Shown one piece after another: positions 54,037-64,000 of a stretch of DNA of 64,000 nt. This DNA comes from Bathynomus jamesi (lineage: Eukaryota > Arthropoda > Malacostraca > Isopoda > Cirolanidae). A model generated the notes under the pieces. The model saw only the letters and a list, made by a program, of their open reading frames with translations, ran no database searches and was not told the origin of the DNA. A program made the position numbers and the translations under genes. The DNA lies in NCBI GenBank assembly GCA_023014485.1, contig JAJOZX010009484.1:1-64000 (forward strand). Direction: 5' to 3'. Position 1 is the first letter of the stretch; each line of letters begins with the position of its first letter.

Positions 54037-55948
54037 GAATGCTCTCGTGAGAGACACTATCGAACGCTTTAGCCAAGTCTACAAACTCCCCGTGCAAGGT
54101 ATGACCCAAACCTTTGGTCTGGGCAATGACTGTCTGGAGGACCAAAAGGTTCTCCGCGCAGTCATCAGCACGGACGAATCCTCGCTGCCGAGAACTCGAG
54201 TCGTGCGCTATCGCACCTGCGGGCCAGGATCTTATGGAAACAGCGCACTATCATCGAGCTCATCGTAATTGGGCGATAATCACCCGGACCCTCAGGAGCA
54301 GCCTTCTTCGGAATGAGGACCGTCCGAGCGTCCCGAAAACGCCCAGGCAGATCCCCCCCCCCAGGAAGCAGTTGAAGGCCACCGCAAGCACCTCTTTACA
54401 GTAACCCTCTAAACTCCCCAGGACCACCCCGTCAGGACCAGGTGCACCGTCGTTCATATTCTTGACGGCCCATTTGACCTCAGCCGCCGTAACCGGCTCA
54501 ATGAGGTGCCACAAGGGCTCTCAGAACCGGTACGCGCTCATCGCGAGCAGAGGGGGCACCGAAGATACCTCGCCAGAAGGCAATCTTCGCCTCCGCCTCG
54601 ACCGGGTCGGGCTGCCAGTAGGAGTCGTTCAGAACCAGGGACGCAGCTCTCCCAGCGGTTCCGCGCCCACAAGCCCTGAACGATTCTCCACTCCATACTC
54701 CTCATACGACGAGTGCGTGGTACCTCAATGGGAATGTTGTTAAGACGCCCCCGCGCGGACCGCCCCTCCCAGGGGGAAGCCGCCCGTTTTGGGCCGGTGG
54801 AGGCGTAACGCGCCTCCGTTGGCCTACTGGCGGGCGACGAGCCCCCGAGACACGCTGGCCACGGCGCCCCGCGCCCAACGTGGCGCGAGGACGACCGTTT
54901 TCGGTCGGTGAGGGCGTAACGCGTTCTCGTTGACCTACTGGCGGCCGCCCCGCAACCCGATCGGGCTGACCAGGGCGGTCCGCAGCCAGCCTGTCCAGGA
55001 CAGCACAGGCGAGAGGGAGCCATGCCTGGGCCGCCTGGTGGGCGTACCCATCCTAATCCCGGATTCCACATACATCGTCATTCCAAGTGCTCAATCCATT
55101 GCCAATGTTAGCCGGTCTAAAAACACTATCGGGTCCCTGTCTGGGATTGGCTCCGGGGGAACGTCTTCGGCTCCCTCTCCGACCCCCCCCGCCGCCTCGA
55201 AACCCTCCCCCCCGGTTCCTCTGGGAAGCAACGGCTTCCCCAACGGACTCCGAGGAGGAAAAACAACACAAATGTCTCATCGCCCGCCTCATAGCCGGAG
55301 GAGGAGGAAACTCTCTACTCGATATCGGGGACAGGAAAGCGGCCGCCGCGGCGGACCGCGACGTGAACGCACCCCGCCACGGAGCCCGAGGTCCATAGGG
55401 CCCACAGGCTGTACCGGGCGGGGCGGAGGAACCACGCCGCGTCGACGCGGCCGAGCACCATCGCCCACCTCCATGGCGGCCTTTTCCCGGCGGTATTCAA
55501 CCAACTGGAGAACCCGCTCACGGTACTCAGGCCGCTTCCGCCTCGACTTGATCGATTCGAGTTTACGATCAGGGAAGAGTGGAAAGAGGGCTTGGTTCAT
55601 AAACAGCTGACCACCTCTGTGCTCGAAGGTCAGCCGTGCCTCCGTATCCGCCAGAACTTCCTCTTCGGCAGGATCCCAACGCCTTTTTACTTGATCGAGG
55701 TTCACCTCGGCGAAGAAGTCGCCGGGGTGCCATTGCTCGTCGGTGTACTCCGAGGCCGATCTTCGACCGGAACGGCCGGGAGCATTGCGGGCAGACGAAA
55801 AGCCCAGGCGGTCCAGCCGCCTCCGGGGGCTGTTGATCCCCGTCCCCTGCGATCCCATCGGCCGCAGCACGACACGGTTTCTGCTGCATAGACAGCTCCT
55901 TTTACGAAGCTTCACCGCAGGGAAGTAATCAATCCAAAGCTCGATCAG
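54037..55948 (-). pseudogene. R2 retrotransposon copy E ORF, minus strand
   Basis: Reading leftward, the ORF starts at 55889 (MQQKPCRAAADG) with the C2H2 finger (CPQCSRPFRSKIGLGVH..H) and the Myb-like stretch, with a frame slip near 55720. The linker is at 54538-55521 in several frames. The reverse transcriptase start is at 54260-54514 (GAPGPDGVVLGS), followed by broken frames to the LAKAFD site. It ends abruptly at 54037 by inversion against fragment D, so most of the reverse transcriptase and the endonuclease are absent. Confidence 0.82.
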
Positions 55949-56027
55949 TGCACCGTTAGTACTGTGGACGAAGTCCATCACCACAGCAGAGCCGGACCCT
56001 CACCGCGAGGAGGTGGTGCAAGAGTGG
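55949..56027 (-). ncRNA. HDV-like ribozyme motif of R2 copy E (best preserved)
   Basis: On the minus strand: CACTCT, TGCACC (P2, 56015-56020), ACC-TCCTCGC-GGT, GAGGGTCC (P1'), CTGTGG...CCACAG (P4), TACTAAC, GGTGCA (P2', 55949-55954). P2/P2' and P4 are perfect, and L3 is identical to the loop of the genomic HDV ribozyme (UCCUCGC). P1' carries one A-to-G change relative to copies B and C that keeps pairing through G-U. Confidence 0.75.
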
Positions 56028-56084
56028 CGCGGACGATGTCGATCACCGCCGCAAAGCCGGTCTCTCTCCATGAGTAGGTGACCA
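56028..56084 (-). ncRNA. First ribozyme-like block of R2 copy E
   Basis: TGGTCACC-TACTCAT-GG, AGAGAGACCGGC and GCGG...CCGC on the minus strand correspond to the partial blocks at 46773 and 50638. Confidence 0.5.
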
Positions 56085-56804
56085 TTTTTTTTTTTTTTTT
56101 TTTCGTCAATGTATCGCTCTATGTCGCGGCGTACTGCGTAGTGATACAGCAGCTACGGGGAAACTACCTAGCAACGGCTAGGTAACTCCCCGCACCCCTC
56201 GGCCAATACTATGTAAGCCTCAATAGGGTCATCAGTAGAGGGACTGAACACATGGTGTTTGTTCTGTGCGGTCCATCGCGTGGCCGCCTCCCCCTACCCG
56301 ACCAGGCCTAGAGCTTGAAGCCTTTAGGACACTGATCAAGATCTTCAGGAGATCCTGATCAATCCCGCCTGGGACCCAACCCAGGATTCGGCGGACGCCC
56401 ACGCCTCCACCCACCGCGCATGCCCCGGTGCGCCCGGTGCCTCCAAATGTACACCGATCCCTCGAGACTGCGAACTACCAGCAGCTTTTGTTGGCCAGCT
56501 CCAAGGCCTAGTGCCTTGAGATCTTAGGCTGAGCTGGTTGCTAGTAGTCCGCGCCAGGAGATAGTTAGTGACGTAGCCTTGGCAAATTGACAGTCGTCAT
56601 CTTGCTGCCGTGCCCAGTCGAGGGCCCATTGCCTCACGGCCGGCTCGTCGTAACGGCGGGCCTTCCTGAGGTGAGCCTCCTCCAAGGTCGTGCAACAAGA
56701 GTCCGTTACGATCTGGGCATCAACGATCGTAACCTAGTGGTTGCGCGCCACCACTATGTCCGGACGTCGAATGCCAGCCGGAGTGGGCACCACCGGCTCG
56801 ACAG
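56085..56804 (-). pseudogene. R2 fragment F: RLE endonuclease and 3' UTR with A-tail
   Basis: The minus strand from 56804 encodes the end of the R2 ORF (RRPDIVVARNH-type block in broken frames, LEEAHLRKARR), then the 3' UTR, and ends in a 19-base A-tail directly before copy E. The 5' side is cut by the boundary of the right inverted-repeat arm at 56805. Confidence 0.82.
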
Positions 56805-56856
56805 ACGTTTAGGAATTAGGTGCACACTGCATATATGAAACCGTCATAATGTTATA

Positions 56857-58234
56857 CGGGTGTCAGGAAATGATTGCCCCCCCATGTAGAGCAAAAACTA
56901 TAAGAAATAGATAAAAACCGGCGAGACCACTTGAAAGAGCGTTAAAATCTGAATAAAAACCATTATATTCTATTCCTGTGATTTTAATTCTTACCATTTT
57001 TTTCCCCACAGAAACCATGGCATCATCTATTTTGAACGATTCAGAGAAAAAGCGAGTTCTTGACCGCATTCGAGCTGTCACATTTCGTGAAGCAAAGGAA
57101 GCTGGTGCAACTTTCATAACTCGACACTGGGTGGCTGAGAGGTTAAAAAGATCAGAAGACTTTGTCAAAAGGAATTGGAATAAGAATCCTGAAGATTGTG
57201 AAACAGAATTTCGAGGAGGAAGACCGGAGAAATTATCTCAAGAATCGAAAGACATTGTGCTTGCTGCATCACGGCGCCGAAAGAAGAGCTGCTCTGAGGT
57301 AGCGAAAGAGATACTTATCCGTCGTGGTAAGATAGTCAATCGGCAACTTGTGCATCAATTTCGAGTTCGCCAAGGCTTGAGTGCTTGGTATGAAATAGCT
57401 AAGCCACGGAAGAGTGATCTTAATATTGAAGATCGGCTATGGTTTTGTGATTATCTTGAGGAATGGACGGAAGACGATTTCCTTCACTTGGTTGTCAGCG
57501 ATGAATTCTTCGTTTATGTCTCCAGAAAACCAAATTTTCAGAATGATCGGGTTTGGGCAACAACTCCTGATGAAGTCCGAGACGACCAGAAGTATCGAGA
57601 AATAGTAAAAAATCCAGCATGTGTGGGTGTTTTCATTATGTTCTCTATTCGGAAGCTCATCTGGGTTATCAAACCAAGAGGAACCAGTTGGGATGGGCCT
57701 TATTTTCGAAATATAATTTTAGCCCAACATGTAATTCCGTTTTTGAAAGACCCCGAGTGTGTTTTGGATGTTGAACAGGCAACCTTTCTTCACGACAAAG
57801 CCCCCTGTATGAAAGCACTTGCGACTCAACAACTGCTTAAAGACAATAACATTGATTTTTTCGGAAATAATGAATGGCCTGGCAATTCTCCCGATCTTAA
57901 TATCTGTGAACATGTCGGATCCATCATGAAGGATCGGGTGGAGTCCTTAATGCTGGAACAACCCATTCAGAATCGGTATTCAACAGAAATTATGACTGCA
58001 AAGATCAACGAAGTCCTTGAAGAAATGAGTCATGATACCGATCTCTTTGAGACACTTCTGGGATCATACCCCCGTCGATTAATGGCCGTCAAAGCTGCAA
58101 ATGGGGGCAACACCCGATATTAAAACAAGTGTTTTTTATTCAAAATTAAACGCTCTTTCGCGTGGTTTTGTCTGTTTTTTTCTATTCCTTTCAGTTTCTT
58201 CTGTACAGGGGGGGCAATCATTTCCTGACACCCT
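56857..58234 (+). mobile_element. DD37E mariner-type transposon, apparently complete
   Basis: The terminal inverted repeats GGGTGTCAGGAAATGATTGC are nearly perfect at both ends and extend into a C-run. TA flanks both sides. The element is about 1.38 kb and carries one uninterrupted transposase. It sits only in the right arm. Confidence 0.88.
57017..58123 (+). CDS. Transposase, IS630/Tc1/mariner superfamily, DD37E
   Basis: I chose the ATG at 57017 (MASSILNDSEKK) over an upstream in-frame ATG at 56978 because it has a strong context (GAAACCATGG) and the family start; it gives 368 codons. The protein has an N-terminal helix-turn-helix (about residues 5-60), a basic GRPEKL linker (about 67-72), and a catalytic core. 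The first Asp is in VVSDEFF (about 157), the second in LHDKAP (about 245), and Glu is 38 residues later in SPDLNICEH (37 between), hence DD37E. The frame is intact, so this element may be young or still mobile. It would excise and insert by cut-and-paste at TA. Confidence 0.88.
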   Translation: MASSILNDSEKKRVLDRIRAVTFREAKEAGATFITRHWVAERLKRSEDFVKRNWNKNPEDCETEFRGGRPEKLSQESKDIVLAASRRRKKSCSEVAKEILIRRGKIVNRQLVHQFRVRQGLSAWYEIAKPRKSDLNIEDRLWFCDYLEEWTEDDFLHLVVSDEFFVYVSRKPNFQNDRVWATTPDEVRDDQKYREIVKNPACVGVFIMFSIRKLIWVIKPRGTSWDGPYFRNIILAQHVIPFLKDPECVLDVEQATFLHDKAPCMKALATQQLLKDNNIDFFGNNEWPGNSPDLNICEHVGSIMKDRVESLMLEQPIQNRYSTEIMTAKINEVLEEMSHDTDLFETLLGSYPRRLMAVKAANGGNTRY

Positions 58235-58753
58235 TACATCCCCATTGCAAAGTGCGGATGCGAATGCGGATGTCATACACATTAGTACATTACGATAATC
58301 AAATGAATAATTCAAAGGTTTAATTTACTTTACACTTTGGACGAATTTATAATTAAGGACCGTCTTGGAGGTTTACTTCTATTAATCTTAGTCACTCCAG
58401 TGTATACATTGATTTTTCTTTACTGATTTATTCAGTTAATTGTATATGGTCTCGCGTATATTTATTTTGTGATTCGTTTGTTTTTGTTGTAGGTTAGATA
58501 TATTGTAAGGTTGGGGGTTAAGTTCAAGAAGTTTCTTACTTTGTTTATACTTTAAAGTGTGTTTCTATCTTGATTGAGATTTAGTTTCAACTCGTATTGT
58601 TAGTTTATCATTGTTATTAAGGTCACTCCACATCGTTATATAACTAGAAATCAATTGGAGATCTGTTGGTTATCTTATTAACTTAATATTTGGAGTTAAC
58701 CTTTGTAACGGACGATAACTCACGCTGCAGTATTAACCGTGGGATTTATTATA

Positions 58754-59507
58754 CAGGGTGTCCCATAAGTCCGGCATCATAGGAGAAATTCATATTTTTC
58801 TATTTCTACAAACCATAATTCATGTTTTCCTTATGCTCGGGATGCCAATTTCCCGTCCACCATTCTTTTCAGTGACGAGGCTGTTTTTTATGGAAATGGT
58901 GAGGTAAATCGACAGAACACCCGCCACTGGTATACCTCTTCAAAGGAACAAGGTGTATCTCGGGTGATGGTATGGTGTGGCATTTGGAAGGATCGCATCA
59001 TAGGCCCCCTCTTTTTCGATGAACATGTCACTGGAGGCACCTACCTACGTATGCTCAAGGAAGAAGCATTTCCCAGTGTCTTGAACGAAGAAGGAAATTT
59101 CCCAACATGGTTCCAGCAAGACGGCGCTCCTGCACATTACAGCACCCAAGTAAGGGACTACCTGTACCAACAATTCCTTGGTCATTGGATAGGACGTCGA
59201 GGGCCTGTGGAATGGCCAGCTAGAACCCCGGATCTCTCGCGACTAGATTTTTATCTCTGGGGCCACTTAAAAGCGCTGGTATACGCAGAGAAAATTAGGA
59301 GTGTTGAACATTTGTGGCAGCGCATTATTGGGGCATATAACACCATTACTTCTGACATCATTCACCGTGTGCTTGCTGACTGGGTATCACGTCTGATTTG
59401 TGTATTGAAAACAATGGTGGACATATTGAGCACGTTCTGTAAATAAAAGCTTTTGTTTTAACTTTTTTTTTATTTTTCCTATGATGCCGGACTTATGGGA
59501 CACCCTG
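58754..59507 (+). pseudogene. Internally deleted mariner (DD41D, rosa-like), right arm
   Basis: It has the same ends and the same N-terminal deletion as the copy in the left arm. A 160-codon frame (58964-59446) keeps the second Asp in QQDGAPAHY and the third, 41 residues later, in TPDLSRLDFYLWG. The first Asp (FSDEAVFYGNGE) is just upstream near 58872. The DNA-binding domain is gone, so it cannot move alone. Confidence 0.86.
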
Positions 59508-60104
59508 TATATTGCGTGTCATTTCACGTGCCTCCACTCTTCGTTGTGGTAGTTAATTTAAAGGACCCTTTAAAGATATATTTCGCTTGTCCGGATTTCA
59601 CAAGATTTCTTGACGAGTCCTTTATCTTTGAAGTTCCTTAATATTTTACCTTTATATTTTACGTTAATATTTTACCTTTATTATTAAGTTCATACTTTTC
59701 GGTGGTAGGCTCGTCCGAGGTATTCGTCACAGTCCAAGATCAACGGGGAATCTAGTATGACCGCAAAATGGAGTGCAAATCAATTGCAATGTTGATCAGT
59801 TGTAAAGATGGCACCCAGGGGGGGGGGGGTTAGCCCCCAAGCTGCAGGAAGGGGATGGAGTTTTACTTCCCCACCCAAGCTTAACTTAGGAAGGTAGCTC
59901 TAAGAGAGTAGAGAGGAGGAGAAAACTTTCCGCAGGCATATCTCGTCGCATACTGGTCCTCTCCACCTCAGCAGCTGGCTTAGAAGTCTTAATCAGCCAG
60001 TTGGCTTAACCTGGCTTGGAAGGCGTAGCCAGCCATTTGGCGTATACATGTATATATTTATTGAAATACACAGGCTTCGTTTATATATTTCTATCGTTTA
60101 ATAC

Positions 60105-60170
<66 letters not shown>

Positions 60171-60339
60171 TACACACGCACACACCCAGGAAAGCACTTG
60201 TTTCAATTAATATCGTTTAATAAATAATAAAACTACTATATCATTGTTTTTGTCGGATTATTTAACATGGAAATATCAGGTTATAACAAATTCTGCTCGA
60301 TTAGAAAACGGACGATAGATAATAGAATATTGAAAAAAC

Positions 60340-61590
60340 ATGGGGCCCACGAAAGAGCATATTCGACATGTGATGCTGTAAGAGTCCCATAAAGGCTCTA
60401 ACGCTAGTGAATTCGTGAAAAACATTCATAGAGTTCATGGAAATGATGTGAGCGAATGGATGTATAGGAGATTGTTTGAGAAGTTCAGAAATGGAGACCA
60501 GTCTGAAAGATTATCAACGAACAGGACGACCAAATGAGTTAGATGAAGAGTTGTTGAAAGCAACAATGGAGAAAAACCCAACGGTAACTGTAAGAGAACT
60601 TGGCCTGCAACTCGGCGTTAGCCATATGACCATTCATCGTCATTTGAAGCTGTTAGGAAAAGTAGTGGCTTAGAAAATAGGTTCTGCATGATTTGTCACA
60701 AGCGGATCTTCAACATCGAATTGATATTTGCACATCACTGCATTCTCGGCAACTGCAGGCACCGTTTTTGAATCGGATCGTCATTGGGGATGAAAAATGG
60801 GTCCTCTGTAACAATATTAAGCGTCGACATCAGTGGCTTAGCCGTGAAACAAAGCCTGAACCTCGGCCAAGGAATGGACCCCATCCAAAGAAAATTTTGC
60901 TATGCGTTTGATGGGATATGCAAAGAATCATTCATTTTGAGCTTCTGCCAGATAACCAGACAATCACAGCTGAAGTCTACTGCCAACAACTCCAACGATT
61001 GAAGATGGCATTAGAAGAAAAACGTCCTGCATTAATTAATGGCAGAGGTGTTCCATTCCACCAGGATAACGTGCGCCCTCACACTGCTCGAATCACCACT
61101 GCCCAATTGGAGGCATTTGGTTGGGAAAAAATGCCTCATCCACCTTATTCTCCGGACATCGCACCTTCAGACTACCATGTATTCAGAAGTCTGCAACACA
61201 GTGGCGGCTCGTGACTAAAAATTCTAGCGGTGCTGTCTCTAAGAATGGGTTGAAATAATTACTGAAATAAAAGGATGAGCATTGAGCAATGAATAAAAGT
61301 TTCAAAAGTTATTAAGTGAGCTCATCCTTATATGTTCTTGATTATTTCAATTGTAAATAAAATATTTAGGGGTACTGCACTTCTGCAGTGCCTACCGACG
61401 AGCCGCCACTGCTGCAACACCACCTAGATGGACAAAAGTTGCAATAGGGAGGCTATCGAAACGAAGTGATCGCTCTTTTTAATTCAAAACTAAGGAATTT
61501 CTTCGAACGTGGCATAAAAAAAAACTTTTCTGCAGGTGGGAGAAGGTTATAGAAAAAGAAGGGAATTATATTGATGATTAATTTGTAATT
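60340..61590 (+). pseudogene. Decayed mariner transposase (DD34D)
   Basis: It starts MGPTKEHIRHVML. It continues through the helix-turn-helix region (GRPNELDEE, VRELGLQLGVSHMTIHRHL at 60476-60673), IVIGDEKWVL with the first Asp (60693-60911), and HQDNVRPHTA (60918-61214). The third Asp, in SPDIAPSD, is 34 residues after the second. Stops and shifts separate the pieces, and a hAT MITE splits the C-terminus at 61199. The remaining tail (FFERGIKK) is at about 61490-61530. Terminal repeats were not located. Confidence 0.85.
61199..61411. mobile_element. hAT-type MITE with perfect 8-bp duplication
   Basis: This 213-bp element has CAGTGGCGGCTCGT at one end and ACGAGCCGCCACTG at the other. It is flanked by CTGCAACA at 61191-61198 and 61412-61419. 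It is inserted in the mariner transposase, whose sequence continues across it. Confidence 0.93.
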
Positions 61591-62056
61591 GTCATTTAAT
61601 TTTTGTTGTAAATAAACTAAAAAATCGAGTAGAATATGTTACAACTTTATAATTTAACATACATTTATGCGAAATATATAGGAGGTAAATATACAATAAA
61701 AAGTAATAGTACAAGAGAAATCTATATACACGTTTAATATATGTACGCACAAATAAATACATACATAAACTTCAAAAACAGTGCAGGAGAATTCCAGTAC
61801 TTGGATAATATATATATCGCGTGGGGGTGCTACAGCTGGTGTTGCTATGGGTTCACTAGCTGGGGTGGAGCCTGTATCCACAACTACCCTGTCATCGGAA
61901 TCATCTGTAATATCGATGATGGGGACATGTTGCTGGCACAGTTCCTCATTCACGGTTCTGAGGAAGAGGAGGAAACACAAGACTAGAATATAAGGAACAT
62001 CATTTAAAATTTTATTATTTTGTAAATGTTCCACTTCGTAATGTGACGTGTTAGAG
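61591..62056. other. Unassigned interval before the Polinton block
   Basis: A minus-strand frame (61654-62145) contains a Pro/Ala/Asp-rich segment (about 61830-61960) that I cannot assign. It might be the end of an opposing Polinton gene, but no domain is recognisable. Confidence 0.35.
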
Positions 62057-62672
62057 ATGGATTCTGTAGAAAAATTCAGGTTCACGAGCCCATCCACATA
62101 TATCTGGCGGTACAGGATGATAAAACTGTCTATGCTTAAAATCATTAAAGATAAGGGAGAGATCTTCTCAAAATTTGTGCATAAAGTAATATGGTGCTAT
62201 TCGACATACCAGTCAGTATTCAACGAGTACGAAGATATTTTGTTCCACAAAGGTGTGTATGACGTTCATTCGATAAAGGGAAATGAACATACGGTCATTG
62301 TAATTGACGATCTCGTGTTAGAAATGGATAAAACGTTTGCCGAGACATTTACAGTGTTCTCCCACCATCTTAACATAAGCGTATTCTATATCAATCAGGA
62401 TCTATTTTTCAAAAATAGATACATGCGCGATGTGTCGTTAAATACACAATATCTAGTCTTATTCGGACAACGTAGAGATGTCACAAATTGGGCTATTAGC
62501 CAATCAAATGTTCCCGAAAAGGCGTAAGGAGTTTTTGGAAGTTTATAAAGAAGCTACAAGTCAACGATATGGATATTTGCTTTGTAACCTTCACCCGCGA
62601 TACACGTTTAGGGTGCTTCTAAGAACGAATATATTCCCGAACGAGCCTGAAACGGTGTATATTCCAGAATGA
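62057..62672 (+). pseudogene. Polinton/Maverick packaging ATPase (FtsK/A32-like) remnant
   Basis: The Walker B region (TVIVIDDLV, about 62295-62322) and the block with SHHLNISVFYINQDLF, then YLVLFGQRRD, are typical of Polinton genome-packaging ATPases. The C-terminal part (YGYLLCNL, RTNIFPNEPETVYIPE) is in another frame (62478-62672). Where the P-loop is expected (about 62112-62132), two stops and lost bases destroy it. The gene is therefore inactive. It would pump genomes into capsids in a complete element. Confidence 0.8.
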
Positions 62673-62740
62673 CAGTCTAAAGAAATAATGTGAATTAATA
62701 AAAATCTATCATCGACTGCCCCGGCCACTGCAGCAGCTGT

Positions 62741-62977
62741 TTGTTAAATTTTGACTCCTACGTTTTAAAATGCATCTGTGAAATCTGTCTTAACGTTATA
62801 AAATGTAATGTACCAAAGAAACCCCCTCAGAAGGCTCGCCTACGCCGTTACAAGAACATAATACGCACACTAGCACGTAAAAGTCAAAATGTAGGGAAGA
62901 AAAAACGAATTATTGTACAAAGAGGGGGTTCATTCCTACCTACACAACTTATTTTTAGTTTTGGGGACCTTTACTGA
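62741..62977 (+). CDS. Small basic Polinton late protein
   Basis: This frame of 78 codons is rich in Lys and Arg (about residues 25-60) and has the IIVQRGGSFLP motif near the C-terminus, a pattern I associate with a small protein next to the ATPase in Polintons. It is uninterrupted, although the surrounding genes are broken. The start is uncertain: it may be the end of a longer gene. Confidence 0.6.
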   Translation: MLNFDSYVLKCICEICLNVIKCNVPKKPPQKARLRRYKNIIRTLARKSQNVGKKKRIIVQRGGSFLPTQLIFSFGDLY

Positions 62978-62990
62978 CTAGTTTAATATA

Positions 62991-63441
62991 ATGAAGAAAT
63001 TAGTCGTGATTCCACACGAGGCGTATGCTTCACTACAATGCTCACAGTCCAGATACTGTTCTAGAACCCCGTAAAAGCAGGCTTAAAAGAATGGAAGGCA
63101 AATTATTAGACCTATTAAACACTGAAAAGTCACCTGATGAGAAAATATTCTTATACCAAGAAGCTTTGCAGAAATTTCTTCGAGTACAAAAATTATAAGA
63201 ATCCGACAGAAGTCCACGAAGTTATTAGGCACAGCGCAGATGACGCTGAGCATAGAGGCATAGGACTTTGGGACGAGGCTAGAGACGAGCAGTCGAAGAA
63301 CAACGGAGCGACCCCCAAAACATATTGATCATTTATTAAAAAGTAGTCTCCCACATACATTGAGGAATAAAGGCTTGTCTTTATAAACTATTAAGTGAGG
63401 ATCCTATTATACAGTGGACCGATACAGGTGAGGTGGTTGTG
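62991..63441 (+). pseudogene. Polinton late gene of unknown function, broken
   Basis: It starts MKKLVVIPHEAY. After a stop (about 63074) and shifts it shows a helical stretch (LLDLLNTEKSPDEKIFLYQE) and a C-terminal IQWTDTGEVVV segment near 63405-63440. An N-terminal MKK...P and a C-terminal W-D-GE pattern fit a gene commonly found between the ATPase and capsid genes of Polintons. The function is unknown to me. Confidence 0.55.
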
Positions 63442-63442
63442 T

Positions 63443-63933
63443 GCAACATGCCGCCTAACCGCTTCTACGTCACACTCTAGTCCTCTTCTCTGTATGTACA
63501 TCCTGGCAACACACTGGCCAACTTTGTAACATAATTCCACGGCCCCATCGAATTGGGTCGTGATTCATATGAGGTAGGAATATGCAAAATTCAATTGTCT
63601 ACGAAATTTTTAAGTATTGAAAATAAAGAATCCGTTTTCACGGTTCTTAGAGACCGTGATAAGTGTGAAAAGGCCGGCGTAACTCGGGACGAGACCATGC
63701 GTGCCGCCGGAGTGGGGATGCACAGTACTACACTACAGTAGTAACACTAGGACTGGGTCATTATGGCGCAGCCGAAGATGATGTGAGAGAAATTTAAATG
63801 GTAGTTTGAAAAGATCAAACCTTACAGATGATTTAGTATACGAAATCGTAAACAAAGTTACCTCAGCCTCTGATTTTAGAGTCGAGTATGTGCCAACAGA
63901 AATATTAAAGACAAAGGGCTGTTCAAAATTATA
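63443..63933 (+). pseudogene. Polinton virion-type gene (minor capsid-like), broken
   Basis: The start MPPNRFYVTL is followed by two in-frame stops (TAG about 63478, TAA about 63532). Then come GNTLANFVT, PIEL and YEVGICKIQL (63553-63741), a pattern recurrent in Polinton structural genes next to the capsid. A later piece (DDLVYEIVNKVTSASDF, about 63828-63880) continues in a shifted frame to a stop near 63933. It is a pseudogene. Confidence 0.62.
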
Positions 63934-64000
63934 ACCTAGGGCCGATATGGGGCAGCCCCCCAAAGAGAGACCTTTCACGAAACAACACGACTTGTGCAGT

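Larger units (their letters stand above)
56805..60172 (-). repeat. Right arm of the large inverted repeat
   Basis: This is the reverse complement of 35600-37629 with the DD37E element (56857-58234) inserted. The inner end starts CAGACGTTTA, matching TAAACGTCTG on the left. The outer end is a (TA)n run at 60114-60168. Without the insertion the arm is about 1.99 kb, against 2.03 kb on the left. Confidence 0.9.

Noticed and set aside
35600..60172. A giant Polinton with the inverted arms as its terminal repeats
   Set aside because: No Polinton gene lies between the arms; the Polinton remnants at 26.7 and 62-64 kb are both outside.

Overview
The window is eukaryotic and almost entirely built from mobile DNA. 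I recognise no host protein gene, no intact rRNA gene and no tRNA gene. An arthropod is the best guess, but the order cannot be fixed. The grounds are a decayed arthropod-like 28S rRNA fragment, R2 elements, CR1-type retrotransposons whose ORF1 carries an esterase, DD41D, DD37E and DD34D mariner relatives, and Polinton remnants.

Region 1 (1-25.77 kb) is an array of about ten copies of one CR1-like non-LTR retrotransposon, all on the minus strand. The full element has ORF1 (Cys-rich zinc-binding motif, coiled coil, SGNH esterase, proline-rich 7-residue repeat), then ORF2 (APE-type endonuclease plus reverse transcriptase), then a short 3' UTR ending in a GTTACAAGG repeat and a GA/GATA microsatellite (plus-strand sense). 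Nearly every copy is cut off at its 5' side exactly where the microsatellite tail of the next copy begins. Two ORF2 lineages share this 3' end, and chimeras between them are present.

Region 2 (25.77-35.6 kb) is AT-rich and sparse. It holds a broken adenovirus-type cysteine protease of Polinton type, a pair of LTR-like direct repeats, TTAA-flanked and fold-back MITEs, and a 2.6-kb transposon with roughly 140-bp terminal inverted repeats around one intact 632-codon ORF.

Region 3 (35.6-60.17 kb) is framed by two arms of about 2 kb in inverted orientation. Both arms end in (TA)n and both carry the same internally deleted DD41D mariner. The right arm alone was later hit by an apparently intact DD37E element. 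Between the arms lie hAT pieces, a mariner remnant, a tRNA-derived SINE, a 28S rRNA fragment and a GC-rich cluster of R2 elements: three head-to-tail on the plus strand, a fragment, then two on the minus strand. Upstream of the R2 ORFs are blocks with the layout of HDV-like self-cleaving ribozymes. Their P1 strand is complementary to the 28S sequence just upstream of the canonical R2 insertion point, and a copy of that junction is preserved at about 42.35 kb.

Region 4 (60.2-64 kb) is a decayed DD34D mariner split by a small hAT MITE with a perfect 8-bp target duplication, followed by a decayed Polinton late-gene block (packaging ATPase and three virion-type genes) running off the window.

The genes do not form a host pathway. 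They are layers of insertions, and their nesting gives a partial order of events.
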